64,000 bases of DNA from the NCBI GenBank assembly GCA_030041535.1, contig JASHNR010000037.1, forward strand, positions 1 through 64,000, written 5' to 3'. The first letter of the stretch is position 1, and each line of letters begins with the position of its first letter. This document shows positions 46,169 through 55,310 of the stretch, piece after piece. This DNA comes from Nitrosopumilaceae archaeon (lineage in GTDB: Archaea > Thermoproteota > Nitrososphaeria > Nitrososphaerales > Nitrosopumilaceae). The notes under the pieces are model-generated. The model did no database searches and was not told the origin of the DNA. It saw nothing but the letters and a program-made list of their open reading frames with translations. Both the position numbers and the translations under genes were made by a program.

Positions 46169-46489
46169 ATGAAGAAGGAATACATTGTAGTAAGGATCGA
46201 GGGCTCTACCGATGGTGCGCCGTATGTAGTAGTCTCGCTGTCCTCATCTAAAGAATTCAAAGAGCAGAACAGTACTCCAATGTCACCCTTTGGCTCTGGT
46301 GTTATGGGGTTTACCAACATGGATGACATGATTAAAGGCCTCAACAAAATGATGGCAGGAGGAATGGGAGCCATGGGTGGTGGAATTACCTCTATTAAAC
46401 TAGATATGCACGAATACAAGGAACTAAACCTATCTGTGGGAGACAAGGTGTATCTAGAAATAACAAGAGCAGAGTCTCTTGGAATCTAG
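46169..46489 (+). CDS. Small hypothetical protein with Gly/Met-rich middle
   Basis: 106 residues. N-terminal beta strands, a central GGMGAMGGG loop, and a C-terminal strand-rich part ending VYLEITRAE that resembles a translation-factor- or AbrB-like barrel strand. A TATA-like GATAAAAT lies ~26 nt upstream (leaderless). No family recognised. Confidence 0.6.
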   Translation: MKKEYIVVRIEGSTDGAPYVVVSLSSSKEFKEQNSTPMSPFGSGVMGFTNMDDMIKGLNKMMAGGMGAMGGGITSIKLDMHEYKELNLSVGDKVYLEITRAESLGI

Positions 46490-46504
46490 GAATCGACACT
46501 AATT

Positions 46505-47167
46505 TTATCTGGAGATCTCTCCGCGCAAGATTTCATATGCCCTTGCAGCGTCCTTTTCATGCAATACCAGAATGATATCATCCTGGCCAAAAAAGGCATT
46601 AACAAGTTCAATTCCATTATCATGCAAGATCTCTGATACGTATGATACCACGTCTGATTCATTTCCAGACTGAGGCATGTGTATGCTTATCTTTGCAAGC
46701 CCGGTTTGGGAAAAATTCTTGTGTGAAGAAAAGGACTCGAGCAATTTTCTGACATCGCTAATGTCTTCAGTTAAGAACCTAAACGAGTCTGTAAATCTGA
46801 AAAATTCGTAATCTGGATCAATTCGAGTAAACCCATCCATTAACGCCATTGCATCTTCCATGGCAAAATCCTGTGAGGAGAATTTGATATCTAGTATTCC
46901 ATCTGTAAGCGAGAGCCTAGCGTTCTTTAGTGCAGACTCGCTTTGCATGTCGTCTTTTTTCTCAAAGGAATCTGCATACCTCTTGATTGCCACAACAATT
47001 GTGTTGAGGTTTACAGGACCCCCCATCTGGGCTTCCACCTCTTTTTGGATCTTGACTGCAAGTGCTGTATAGTTTACCAAGTCCATCTTGACACAGTCGT
47101 AAATTGATCTATTTTTTGTGATTATCTCTCGAACTGTATCTGGAACCGAAAGATTAGATGTACGCAT
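46505..47167 (-). CDS. Hypothetical protein with ACT-like C-terminus
   Basis: 220 residues. N-terminal helical part resembling a winged helix (VPDTVREIITKNRSIYDCVKMDLVNYTALAVKIQKEV), central part unknown, C-terminus (TGLAKISIHMPQS... HDNGIELVNAFFGQDDIILVLHEKDAARAYEILR) reads like an ACT domain. Could be a ligand-sensing regulator; family not named. Confidence 0.65.
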   Translation of the reverse strand: MRTSNLSVPDTVREIITKNRSIYDCVKMDLVNYTALAVKIQKEVEAQMGGPVNLNTIVVAIKRYADSFEKKDDMQSESALKNARLSLTDGILDIKFSSQDFAMEDAMALMDGFTRIDPDYEFFRFTDSFRFLTEDISDVRKLLESFSSHKNFSQTGLAKISIHMPQSGNESDVVSYVSEILHDNGIELVNAFFGQDDIILVLHEKDAARAYEILRGEISR

Positions 47168-47234
47168 ACAAGGATATTTACTGTTGTCAGCTATATTAGT
47201 TTATGTAAGAATTAGCCATATAAATATCCTAAAC

Positions 47235-47243
47235 TTTATATAA
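47235..47243 (+). promoter_or_regulatory. TATA box of hsp20
   Basis: TTTATATAA centred 25 nt before ATG 47264; predicts a leaderless transcript for the chaperone-CDC48 unit. Confidence 0.6.
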
Positions 47244-47263
47244 TGTCATAACTATTACATACT

Positions 47264-47779
47264 ATGGAAAATTATGACATGATGGAATCAGACGAGTTTG
47301 ACAACCTCTTCCACAGAATGATGCGACCTTTCAGAGAGCTAGACGACGTATGGAATGAGTTGAGGAATTCTTCAAACCTACAGACGTTTGGTCCATACTA
47401 CTATGGTTACTCTGTAACAGTAGGACCTGATGGAAAACCTGTAGTAAAAGAGTATGGAAACGTTAAGCCAAGTCTTCCTACAACTGCAGAGACAAGAGAG
47501 CCTCTTGCCGATGTAATTGTAGATGACAAAGAGCGGGCCCTGAAAATTGTGGCCGAGATGCCAGGCGTTGAAAAGAAAGACATCAAGATCGAAGTAATAG
47601 GACGTACGATCTTAATCGATGCCGAACACGAAGAAAGAAAATACCATACCAAGATACCCATCAAACACAAGGTCGATGAAAATTCTGTCAAGGCAACTTA
47701 TGCCAACGGAATACTAGAAGTAAAGTTCCAGCTAAAGGAAGAGGAACGACCAAAAGGAAAAACTGTGGAGGTTGAATAA
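47264..47779 (+). CDS. hsp20: Small heat shock protein (Hsp20)
   Basis: 171 residues. Acidic N-terminus with phenylalanine-rich segment, then an alpha-crystallin domain (REPLADVIVDDKERALKIVAEMPGVEKKDIKIEVI ... YANGILEVKF). ATP-independent holdase. 30 nt before CDC48, so probably one transcript for protein quality control. Confidence 0.93.
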   Translation: MENYDMMESDEFDNLFHRMMRPFRELDDVWNELRNSSNLQTFGPYYYGYSVTVGPDGKPVVKEYGNVKPSLPTTAETREPLADVIVDDKERALKIVAEMPGVEKKDIKIEVIGRTILIDAEHEERKYHTKIPIKHKVDENSVKATYANGILEVKFQLKEEERPKGKTVEVE

Positions 47780-47809
47780 ACTTCCTTTATTTTTTATGGT
47801 GATTAAATT

Positions 47810-49951
47810 ATGAGCGAAATTACATTAAGAATTGCAGAGGCGTCGCAGCGACATGTGGGCAAAGGCATTGCCGTAGTTGATCCTAAAATTGTTGAAGACA
47901 ACAACTGGGAGACTGGCGATATCTTGGAGCTGGTGGGAAACAGGAAGAGCCACACAAAGCTGTGGCCTGGCTCTGCCGAACAATATGGGAATGGAATAAT
48001 AAAGATAGATGGAACTACAAGACAGAACATTGGTGCAGGAATTGGCGAAAAAATTTCTGTAAAAAAAGTTGATGCACAAGAAGCACAACAAGTAACGGTA
48101 TCCCCAATTGAAAAACTCAGTGCGGAAGGCTTGCAAGAATACATGCAGGCAAACTATATCGGCCACGTACTAACTATTGGTGACGCTCTTATAGTAACAA
48201 CACAACTTGGCGGAAAAACACAGCTTGTGATAACAAGTGCTGCGCCATCTGGAAAACCTGTTGTGGTCACAGAACAAACTGAATTCAAACTAGGTTCTAT
48301 GACCAAAGCCGTTGATCACTCTGTACCTAGGATTACATATGATGACTTGGGAGGTCTCAAAAATGAGGTGCAAAAGATACGCGAGATGATAGAGCTTCCC
48401 ATGAGACATCCGGAATTATTTGAGAAAATTGGAGTAGAGGCGCCAAAGGGCGTCTTGCTTTATGGACCGCCAGGAACAGGAAAGACACTGATTGCAAAAG
48501 CTGTTGCAGGCGAGACCAATTCCCACTTTATCTCAATTAGCGGCCCTGAAATAATAGGTAAATTTTATGGCGAGAGCGAGGAGAGACTGCGTGAGTTATT
48601 CAAGCAGGCAGAAGAAAACACGCCAAGCATAATCTTCATAGACGAAGTTGATTCCATTGCTCCAAAACGAGAAGAAGTAACAGGCGAGGTGGAAAAAAGA
48701 GTGGTATCCCAGTTGCTGACACTAATGGACGGAATGAAATCACGAGGAAAAGTTGTAGTAATTGCTGCCACCAACAGACCTGACTCGATTGATCCTGCAC
48801 TTAGAAGGCCTGGAAGATTTGACCGTGAAATTGAGATAGGAATACCAGATGCAGCCGGAAGACAAGAAATACTTGACATTCATACACGGGGAATGCCGCT
48901 TGAAGAGAAGGTTAACTTGGAACAAATTGCCAGAGTGACCCATGGATTTGTCGGGGCAGACCTTGAGATTCTTGCAAAAGAAGCTGCAATGAGGTCCTTG
49001 CGAAGAATATTGCCTGACATTGATTTAGAAGAAGAAAAAATTCCTGCCGAAGTTTTACAAAAAATTGTAATTACTGAGAGCGACTTTAAGGATGCACTAA
49101 AAGAGGTAAGGCCGTCTGCACTAAGGGAAGTTCTAGTTCAAGTCCCCAATGTTACATGGGAAGATGTTGGCGGGCTGGAATCATTGAAGGATGAACTTTA
49201 CGAGGCAGTAGAGTGGCCCCTAAAACACAAGGAGGCATTTGAATACACAGATGTCAAGACACCAAAGGGCGTCTTGCTTTATGGACCGCCAGGAACAGGA
49301 AAGACACTGATTGCAAAAGCAGTAGCACATACAACAGAATCTAATTTCATAAGCATCAAGGGACCTGAACTATTATCAAAGTGGGTTGGGGAATCAGAAA
49401 AAGGCATACGTGAGATATTTAGAAAAGCGCGCCAAGCTGCGCCATGCATAATATTTCTCGACGAGATGGATTCTCTTGCCCCAAGCAGAGGTTCTGGCGG
49501 CTCAGACTCACACGTTTCAGAAAACATTGTCTCTCAACTCTTAACTGAGATTGACGGTCTTGAAGAACTAAACAACGTGTTGGTGATAGGAGCTACTAAC
49601 AGAGTAGACCTGATAGACAGTGCATTGCTAAGGCCTGGAAGATTTGACCGTATATTGGAGGTGCCATTGCCAGACTCTAAAGGCCGTGAGAACATCTTTA
49701 AGATACACACCAAAAACAAGCCGCTTGCAAATGGTGTAGACATTGCAAAGCTTGTAGAACTTGCTGATGGGTTCAGCGGCGCAGAAATTGAGGGTGCATG
49801 CAACAGGGCTGCGATGAGTGCAATAAGGAGATACGTTACCAAGGCAGAAAAATCTATCAAGTCTATCAAGATAACCCAAGAAGACCTTGAAAACGCAATT
49901 GAAAAATTACGACCAGGAAAGGTCACGCCGCGGCAAGCTGTTACATTATAG
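47810..49951 (+). CDS. cdc48: CDC48/VCP-type AAA+ ATPase
   Basis: 713 residues. N domain (~1-180) with double-psi barrel, D1 with Walker A GPPGTGKT and [15 protein letters not shown]2 with Walker A GPPGTGKT and [15 protein letters not shown]; both second-region-of-homology Arg pairs ([17 protein letters not shown]) intact. Unfoldase that feeds the proteasome. A perfect 59-bp direct repeat (48443-48501 and 49262-49320) encodes both Walker A regions. Confidence 0.96.
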   Translation: MSEITLRIAEASQRHVGKGIAVVDPKIVEDNNWETGDILELVGNRKSHTKLWPGSAEQYGNGIIKIDGTTRQNIGAGIGEKISVKKVDAQEAQQVTVSPIEKLSAEGLQEYMQANYIGHVLTIGDALIVTTQLGGKTQLVITSAAPSGKPVVVTEQTEFKLGSMTKAVDHSVPRITYDDLGGLKNEVQKIREMIELPMRHPELFEKIGVEAPKGVLLYGPPGTGKTLIAKAVAGETNSHFISISGPEIIGKFYGESEERLRELFKQAEENTPSIIFIDEVDSIAPKREEVTGEVEKRVVSQLLTLMDGMKSRGKVVVIAATNRPDSIDPALRRPGRFDREIEIGIPDAAGRQEILDIHTRGMPLEEKVNLEQIARVTHGFVGADLEILAKEAAMRSLRRILPDIDLEEEKIPAEVLQKIVITESDFKDALKEVRPSALREVLVQVPNVTWEDVGGLESLKDELYEAVEWPLKHKEAFEYTDVKTPKGVLLYGPPGTGKTLIAKAVAHTTESNFISIKGPELLSKWVGESEKGIREIFRKARQAAPCIIFLDEMDSLAPSRGSGGSDSHVSENIVSQLLTEIDGLEELNNVLVIGATNRVDLIDSALLRPGRFDRILEVPLPDSKGRENIFKIHTKNKPLANGVDIAKLVELADGFSGAEIEGACNRAAMSAIRRYVTKAEKSIKSIKITQEDLENAIEKLRPGKVTPRQAVTL

Positions 49952-49964
49952 CTTATATGATTAA

Positions 49965-51041
49965 ATCAGGCTTTATACAGTAACGGCAAAAGAAGCAATC
50001 CTTTATCAGAAATTACCTGATGATAAGGTAAGATGTACAGCTTGCGCTAGGTATTGTGAAATTGGAAAAAACCAGATAGGTCTTTGCGGTATAAGGGCAA
50101 ACAACAACGGCAGGCTTGATCTTTTGGCATACGGCAAGGTAATAACTGGCCATGTTGATCCAATCGAAAAAAAACCTGTGACCCACTACATGCCAGGGTC
50201 TAGCATATTTTCCATTGCAACCACGGGCTGCAATTGGCTTTGCGCATATTGCCAGAATTATGATATCAGTCAGCGAAGAAAAATTGAGGGAGTTGACATG
50301 ACCCCTGATGAGGTAGTGAACCTTGCCAAAAGCTCGGGCTCTCAAGGAATTGCCTACACATACAACCAGCCATCAATATTTATCGAGTTTGCAAGAGACT
50401 GTGGAGTCATTGCAAGGAAAAATGGGCTATTCAATATTTTCGTATCAAATGGCTACGACACTCCAGACACTGTAAAGATGATGGACGAGTTTCTTGACTG
50501 TATCACTGTAGACTTTAAGGGAAATGCAGAACCGCAATTTACTCGAAAATACATTGGCGTTCCAGACCCGCAACCAATCTTTGACACACTCAAGGAAATA
50601 AGGGACAAGACCAAGATTCATGTGGAGATAACTGACCTGGTAATTCCCAAAGTAGGTCATAATCTGGAACATGCAGCAAAACTTTGCAAATTTATCTACA
50701 ATGAATTTGGACCTAACATGCCAATTCACTTTCTAAGGTTTCATCCAGATTACAAGATGATGGAATTTGAATCAACTCCAATTAAGACACTTGAAAAACA
50801 CCATGAAATAGCAAAAAAAGAGGGCCTCAACTATGCGTATCTTGGAAATGTTCCGGGGCATCCTCTTGAGCATACATATTGTCCAGAGTGCAAAAAAATT
50901 GTGGTAAAAAGACATGGCTTTGATATTCAAGAGTATAATCTTGACGACAACAATTGCTGCAAATTCTGTGGTAATAAAATACCAATAGAAGGAAAACTTG
51001 CAGAAAATTACAAACAAAACAGGTTTCAGTTTGTACTCTAG
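49965..51041 (+). CDS. AmrS-like radical SAM enzyme, start unclear
   Basis: About 358 residues if read from the last upstream stop (49962-49964). Radical SAM motif TGCNWLCAYCQN (C-x3-C-x2-C). Family N-terminus AKEAILYQKLPDDKVRCTACARYC...GLCGIR is clearly encoded from 49983, but there is no ATG, GTG or TTG in that part; the first canonical start is TTG 50124, which would remove the Cys-rich domain. TATA-like TTATAT at ~49953 predicts a transcript start near 49980. C-terminal CPECKK...CKFCG looks like a zinc ribbon. AMMECR1 and Memo partners are not in the window. Confidence 0.8.
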   Translation: MRLYTVTAKEAILYQKLPDDKVRCTACARYCEIGKNQIGLCGIRANNNGRLDLLAYGKVITGHVDPIEKKPVTHYMPGSSIFSIATTGCNWLCAYCQNYDISQRRKIEGVDMTPDEVVNLAKSSGSQGIAYTYNQPSIFIEFARDCGVIARKNGLFNIFVSNGYDTPDTVKMMDEFLDCITVDFKGNAEPQFTRKYIGVPDPQPIFDTLKEIRDKTKIHVEITDLVIPKVGHNLEHAAKLCKFIYNEFGPNMPIHFLRFHPDYKMMEFESTPIKTLEKHHEIAKKEGLNYAYLGNVPGHPLEHTYCPECKKIVVKRHGFDIQEYNLDDNNCCKFCGNKIPIEGKLAENYKQNRFQFVL

Positions 51042-51718
51042 ATTGCAACTGCCCTAACAGGAGATCCTGTTGCATCCTTTAGCTTGAGGGGCAATACTAT
51101 CAACATAAAACTAGTTCTTTGAATTTTGTCAAGATTGCAGAGATTCTCCAAAATCAAAATTCCATTCTTCAATAGAACATGATGGGCAGAAAATTTTGAA
51201 TCCTTGCCCAAGTCAATGCTAGGCGAGTCTATGCCTATAAGGCTGGGCTTCTTTTTTGCTAGATACTTTGCTGCACCTACTGAAAGCCCTGGGTTTTTGG
51301 TGAAATAGTCTTTTCTTGCCAGATTTCTTGACCAGCCGGTCTCAAAGATTATGGCTGAATTAGGTGGTATCTTGCCATTTCTTGCCTCAAAGCTGGCAAT
51401 ATCATTTTGAGTGATTGGCATGTTGGGGCCCTTTCTTATGTTGCATAAAATGGCACCTGTGATCAATCTGTTGAGGGGAATCTTGTCTATCTTGATCCCT
51501 TTTTCTATGAAATGATATGGTGCATCAAGATGGGTTCCAGTGTGCGAGCTTAGAAAAAGTAATTCAAGGTTGTACCCGTCAGATTTTTTGTCTGCCCATG
51601 AAATGAATTGGGGACGTGGAGAGCCTGGAAAAGTTGGAAGCTTGTTTGAAATCTCAAGTGTCAGATCAACTGGTTCCACAAAGTTAGTTAGAATCTGGCA
51701 ATAAATCAATTTTGACAT
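51038..51718 (-). CDS. Putative cyclase / kynurenine formamidase-like
   Basis: 226 residues. The metal motif HTGTHLDAPYHF is diagnostic for the cyclase/KynB family; LIGIDSPSIDLG follows. Metal-dependent hydrolase of unknown substrate. Stop overlaps the AmrS gene by 4 nt (convergent). Confidence 0.82.
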   Translation of the reverse strand: MSKLIYCQILTNFVEPVDLTLEISNKLPTFPGSPRPQFISWADKKSDGYNLELLFLSSHTGTHLDAPYHFIEKGIKIDKIPLNRLITGAILCNIRKGPNMPITQNDIASFEARNGKIPPNSAIIFETGWSRNLARKDYFTKNPGLSVGAAKYLAKKKPSLIGIDSPSIDLGKDSKFSAHHVLLKNGILILENLCNLDKIQRTSFMLIVLPLKLKDATGSPVRAVAI

Positions 51719-51759
51719 TGATAACCAAAAGTTAAATATTGTGAAAAGAAAATTACTTT

Positions 51760-52017
51760 ATGCCAACTACTTACATACTGATAAACTCTGATCTGGGCTC
51801 TGACGTTGAGATAATTCAGAAAATCAAGGAAATACTGGGCAAAGAGAGCGGTGTACAATATGAAGTTCAGGGTGTTTATGGCGTTTATGATATTATAATC
51901 AAGATCACAGCTGATTCAATGGATCATTTGAGAAATATCATCACCAATAGCATACGAAAGATAGACAAGGTCTACTCCACCCTGACAATGATGGTAATAG
52001 AAGAGCAGGAAAAGTAG
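51760..52017 (+). CDS. Stand-alone Lrp/AsnC ligand-binding (RAM) domain
   Basis: 85 residues: YILINSDLGSDVEIIQKIK, VQGVYGVYDIIIKI, and a final beta strand TLTMMVIEE. This is the RAM/ACT-like domain of Lrp regulators without a DNA-binding part; it may modulate a full-length Lrp protein by co-assembly. Confidence 0.82.
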   Translation: MPTTYILINSDLGSDVEIIQKIKEILGKESGVQYEVQGVYGVYDIIIKITADSMDHLRNIITNSIRKIDKVYSTLTMMVIEEQEK

Positions 52018-53166
52018 CTAATTTCTTCTCAACGCGTCAATTACCCGTAAAATCTCTGATTCTGTGTTAAAAAAGTGCGGCGAAGCCCTGATTATTTTCT
52101 TGGAAAATATCTCTCGCACGGCAAGTATCATGTTTTCCTTCTCTAGCCTTTTGACTATTGACTCGGAATTCTGGTCTTTGATGGCAAACGAGACTATGCT
52201 TGTTCTTTTTCTATCTTCCTGGGGACCAAACAAGATTATGCCAGGTATCTTTGATAGCTCTTCGCGCATCATGTTTGCAAGTTTGACATTTTGATTTCGT
52301 ATTTTTTCTATTCCTGTCGTGAGAAGGAAATTTATGGACGCCTCAAGTCCGGCTGCTCCCGCCCAATTGCGAAACCCTGCCTGAAATCTTGCAGGCATTT
52401 CCTTGTGAACTATTTTGTTATCGTGTAAAATTGCAGACTCACCACCTATCTGTAGTGGCTCTATCAATTCGCTTGATTCTTTTTTACAGAAAAATATTCC
52501 CATGCCCATTGGGCCGCAAAGCCACTTTGATCCATTAAAGGACATGAAATCACATTTTATCTTGTTTACATCAACATCGCTGATGCATCCAACTGTTTGA
52601 GCAGCATCAATAAAGTAAGGTATATTTTTTTCTGCAAGATACTTGCCTATCTCTTCTACTGGAAGAATTGCTCCAGTGTTAAACAAGGCATGGCTTAGGA
52701 CAACAAGTTGGGTGTTTCCATCAACCATCTTTTTTAATGAATCAAACTGGAAATATCCAGTTTCATCAATAGATATCTCTTGTAACCCTATTTTTTGACC
52801 CGCCCTTACCCAGGGATAATGATTTGCAGGGTGCTCGTGATTTGAGCCACGTGTTATGATGTTTGATTGTGGCTTGAATTTCATGCCACTAGCTACAAAG
52901 TTTATTCCATCAGTCACGCTTTGCGTTAGAACCACTTCTTCTTGTTTGCACTTGATTAGCTGAGAAATTACTTTACGCAGATTGTTGAGTCGCTCTTTTA
53001 CAAAATTGTCTGATAATTCAGAATCAGGACCATACTCATTATACTTTATCAGAAAATCATTCATTGCCTGTATGCTAGTCTTTGGCATTCTGGATGTAGA
53101 TGCGTTATTGAGGTAGACTCTATCCGCGTAAGGAAATTCTTGTGAAAAATCAGAACTCAAATTCAT
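52018..53166 (-). CDS. PLP-dependent class V aminotransferase (SufS-like fold)
   Basis: 382 residues. YLNNASTSRMP at the N-terminus, VTDGINFVA, HEHPANHYPW, DAAQTVG, and the PLP Lys in SFNGSKWLCGPMGMG. The C-terminal active-site Cys loop typical of cysteine desulfurases (RxGxHCA) is not seen (the segment reads KKIIRASPHFFNTE), so it is more like an isopenicillin-N-epimerase-type enzyme; reaction unknown. Confidence 0.8.
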   Translation of the reverse strand: MNLSSDFSQEFPYADRVYLNNASTSRMPKTSIQAMNDFLIKYNEYGPDSELSDNFVKERLNNLRKVISQLIKCKQEEVVLTQSVTDGINFVASGMKFKPQSNIITRGSNHEHPANHYPWVRAGQKIGLQEISIDETGYFQFDSLKKMVDGNTQLVVLSHALFNTGAILPVEEIGKYLAEKNIPYFIDAAQTVGCISDVDVNKIKCDFMSFNGSKWLCGPMGMGIFFCKKESSELIEPLQIGGESAILHDNKIVHKEMPARFQAGFRNWAGAAGLEASINFLLTTGIEKIRNQNVKLANMMREELSKIPGIILFGPQEDRKRTSIVSFAIKDQNSESIVKRLEKENMILAVREIFSKKIIRASPHFFNTESEILRVIDALRRN

Positions 53167-53192
53167 TATTATATTACAATTTTGTACCTATT

Positions 53193-53804
53193 GTGTTGTT
53201 TAAAAATCATGACGAATCTGAGAAGTTGGCCCCAAAATTAAAAGACGTTCTCTCACAAGTACAAATTAATTCTGTTCTGTATTCTGATCCTTTTGTAAAA
53301 GCAGGCTTTATATCAAAACTTGTCAGCGAAGTAAAAACTAGCGTACTGTATCTGGATCTTGATTTGCTGTATAGTGGATATGTAGCATCAGGCACAATTG
53401 CCTCACAAGACAATCTCACTTTGTATCACCCCTCTAAAGATACAATTAGCGACATACTGACAGAAATACTTGTCAAGGCAAGCACGTCTCAAGTGCTAGT
53501 CGTAATAGATTCAATCAATGGCCTTTTCAATATATTACACAAAAAAGATGTTGGAAAGGCAGTAGCTTCAATAATTGTATTACTTGCAAGCATTACCCGC
53601 GTCACAAAATCCTATATTGTCATATCCAGCATGGCAAGATACAAAAAAGAAGAGGGCTGGGTTTTGTCACCAACTGGAAAACGGTTCATTGAGACAAAAA
53701 ACAGCAAGAAAATATTGCTTGAACAAGGAAAGGAAGGAATCATTGTAAATCTCTTGGGGGATTCGGGCAAACTGCTGCTTCCAGCAAACTCTATTCCGAT
53801 CTAG
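53193..53804 (+). CDS. RecA/KaiC-like ATPase-fold protein without Walker A
   Basis: About 203 residues from GTG 53193, chosen because a TATA-like ATTATATTA (53167-53175) lies ~24 nt upstream; ATG 53142 would overlap the divergent aminotransferase gene by 25 nt. A Walker-B-like VLVVIDSINGLFN is visible, but no P-loop GxxxxGK. Looks like a degenerate RadA/KaiC-superfamily protein. Convergent with the parvulin gene. Confidence 0.55.
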   Translation: MLFKNHDESEKLAPKLKDVLSQVQINSVLYSDPFVKAGFISKLVSEVKTSVLYLDLDLLYSGYVASGTIASQDNLTLYHPSKDTISDILTEILVKASTSQVLVVIDSINGLFNILHKKDVGKAVASIIVLLASITRVTKSYIVISSMARYKKEEGWVLSPTGKRFIETKNSKKILLEQGKEGIIVNLLGDSGKLLLPANSIPI

Positions 53805-54076
53805 TCCAGTCTCTTGATTATGTGATATCCAAACTGTGTTTTTACAATATCGGAGATCTGTCCCTTTTCTAGTGCAAATGCAGCTTTTTCAAATTCCTTT
53901 ACCATGGCACCTCTTCCAAAAAGGCCTAGGTCTCCACCTTTTTTCTTTGAAACATCTATGGAATACTGCAGGGCAAGTTTTGAAAAGCTCTCGCCGCTTG
54001 ATAATTTTGTTTTGATCTCTTGGGCCACACTCAATTTTTCTACCAATATGTGTGAACAATGAATTTTGCTTACCAT
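53801..54076 (-). CDS. Parvulin-type peptidyl-prolyl isomerase
   Basis: 91 residues from ATG 54076, a single domain: CSHILVEKLSVAQEI, GGDLGLFGRGAMVKEFEKAAF, and TQFGYHIIK at the end. No signal peptide or membrane segment, so cytoplasmic. Single-domain parvulins are typical of thaumarchaea but rare in other archaea (from memory). Confidence 0.92.
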   Translation of the reverse strand: MVSKIHCSHILVEKLSVAQEIKTKLSSGESFSKLALQYSIDVSKKKGGDLGLFGRGAMVKEFEKAAFALEKGQISDIVKTQFGYHIIKRLD

Positions 54077-54127
54077 GATCACAGATTGTTGACAAATTAT
54101 AAAAAAACGTCGGTCCGAAAATCGTCT

Positions 54128-54151
54128 CTCATTCTAATTTCTTAGAATGAG
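54128..54151. promoter_or_regulatory. Perfect 10-bp hairpin
   Basis: CTCATTCTAA - TTTC - TTAGAATGAG lies between the parvulin start and the ferredoxin gene. Could be an operator for either; not followed by a T-run, so a terminator is less likely. Nearby are two GTTATAA direct repeats (~54172 and ~54194). Confidence 0.45.
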
Positions 54152-54249
54152 CTGATCAAACTCTAACACTGTTATAAAATTTTCAAACGCCGTTATAACA
54201 TCGATCTTTTCAGCAAGTTATATTAAGATCATTTAAAGTAATACTGAAC

Positions 54250-54549
54250 ATGCCAGTTGGAATTATTCCAGATATCGGCGAACAAATGTGCATAGGATGT
54301 GCACTCTGCGTAGAGATTTGTACATCACTAGGCCCAGACGTACTAAGAGTAAAACCAGTAGAAGGCTGGAAGAGAGGTAAAGCATTTGTATTTTATCCAG
54401 AGAGATGCATCTCAGACGGTGCATGCATCGGCGTTTGCCCAACAAAGGCAATCTTCTGGATGAGACCAATGGACTTTACTCCAGGACAACCAGTACCACT
54501 GTATAGGAACTCTATATTCGTCAAAGGTTGGACTGAACTAGCCGAATAG
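54250..54549 (+). CDS. Dicluster ferredoxin with Asp in second motif
   Basis: 99 residues. First motif C14-x2-C17-x2-C20-x3-C24; second motif C53-x2-D56-x2-C59-x3-C63-P. Asp replaces the second Cys of the second set, so cluster II may be an Asp-ligated 4Fe-4S or a 3Fe-4S. N-terminus and C-terminal tail are longer than in the smallest ferredoxins. Cytoplasmic electron carrier. Confidence 0.88.
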   Translation: MPVGIIPDIGEQMCIGCALCVEICTSLGPDVLRVKPVEGWKRGKAFVFYPERCISDGACIGVCPTKAIFWMRPMDFTPGQPVPLYRNSIFVKGWTELAE

Positions 54550-54612
54550 ACAGGTTCAACATAACTCCTTTTTATTATTCTCACCCTAACCTTCGGTTTC
54601 TAAATATATGGA

Positions 54613-55125
54613 ATGCAATCATCTCTAGCAGTGAGCAAACCAGGCAATCTCTGGAGAAAAATGCATGGCAAAATTACAAAGAAACCCACTAACTTTAGTT
54701 GGCTGCTTGGCAACCAACTTGCAGGAAGTGGAATGCCAACCACACATTCAGAAATTGACTGGGTGGTAAAGCAGGGAGTCAGGTCAATAGTTACAATGAC
54801 AGAAGAGTCCTTACCGGATTCGTGGGTAAAGGATGTCAAGTACTTGCATGTACCAACAGAAGATTTTTCTGCACCTGACATGGAGCAGATTGATCAAGCA
54901 GTAGAGTTTATCCACGAAAGAATTCAAAATAACGAACCCGTTATGGTTCACTGCGCAGCTGGAATAGGAAGAACTGGAACCATTCTTGCATGCTATCTTG
55001 TAAAGTATAAAAAATTGTCTGCAAAGGACGCCATAGAAAAAGTACGAAAAGAAAGGCCAGGTTCAATCCAATCCGAATCTCAGGAATTAGCAATCAGCTT
55101 GTATTACAAGCATATATGCAACTAA
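54613..55125 (+). CDS. Dual-specificity protein phosphatase
   Basis: 170 residues. P-loop motif VHCAAGIGRTGT (H-C-x5-R-T) near residue 118 and an upstream general-acid Asp candidate (VPTEDFSAPD). Dephosphorylates Tyr/Ser/Thr, or possibly RNA or phosphoinositide ends. Cytoplasmic. Confidence 0.9.
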   Translation: MQSSLAVSKPGNLWRKMHGKITKKPTNFSWLLGNQLAGSGMPTTHSEIDWVVKQGVRSIVTMTEESLPDSWVKDVKYLHVPTEDFSAPDMEQIDQAVEFIHERIQNNEPVMVHCAAGIGRTGTILACYLVKYKKLSAKDAIEKVRKERPGSIQSESQELAISLYYKHICN

Positions 55126-55281
55126 TTATTCTGGTATTGATGTAGTTACCATCTTTCCATTTTCAAGTTTGATAAAGAGGAATCTGTTGTCTTTGAAGAT
55201 CAAGGTAATCTCATTGTCTCTTTCAGACTTGTCTTCAACTTCAAGCAATTCCTGTCCTCTAATACCATCGAATTTTGCCAT
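55126..55281 (-). CDS. 51-residue hypothetical protein
   Basis: ATG 55281 to TAA 55126-55128. Sequence starts MAKFDGIRGQELLEVED and ends KLENGKMVTTSIPE; mixed beta strands, acidic, with coding-like composition. It lies 29 nt downstream of the 180-residue protein on the same strand, so probably one transcript. No family recognised. Confidence 0.65.
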   Translation of the reverse strand: MAKFDGIRGQELLEVEDKSERDNEITLIFKDNRFLFIKLENGKMVTTSIPE

Positions 55282-55310
55282 GACGTTACTCTAATAATTC
55301 CATTTATATC

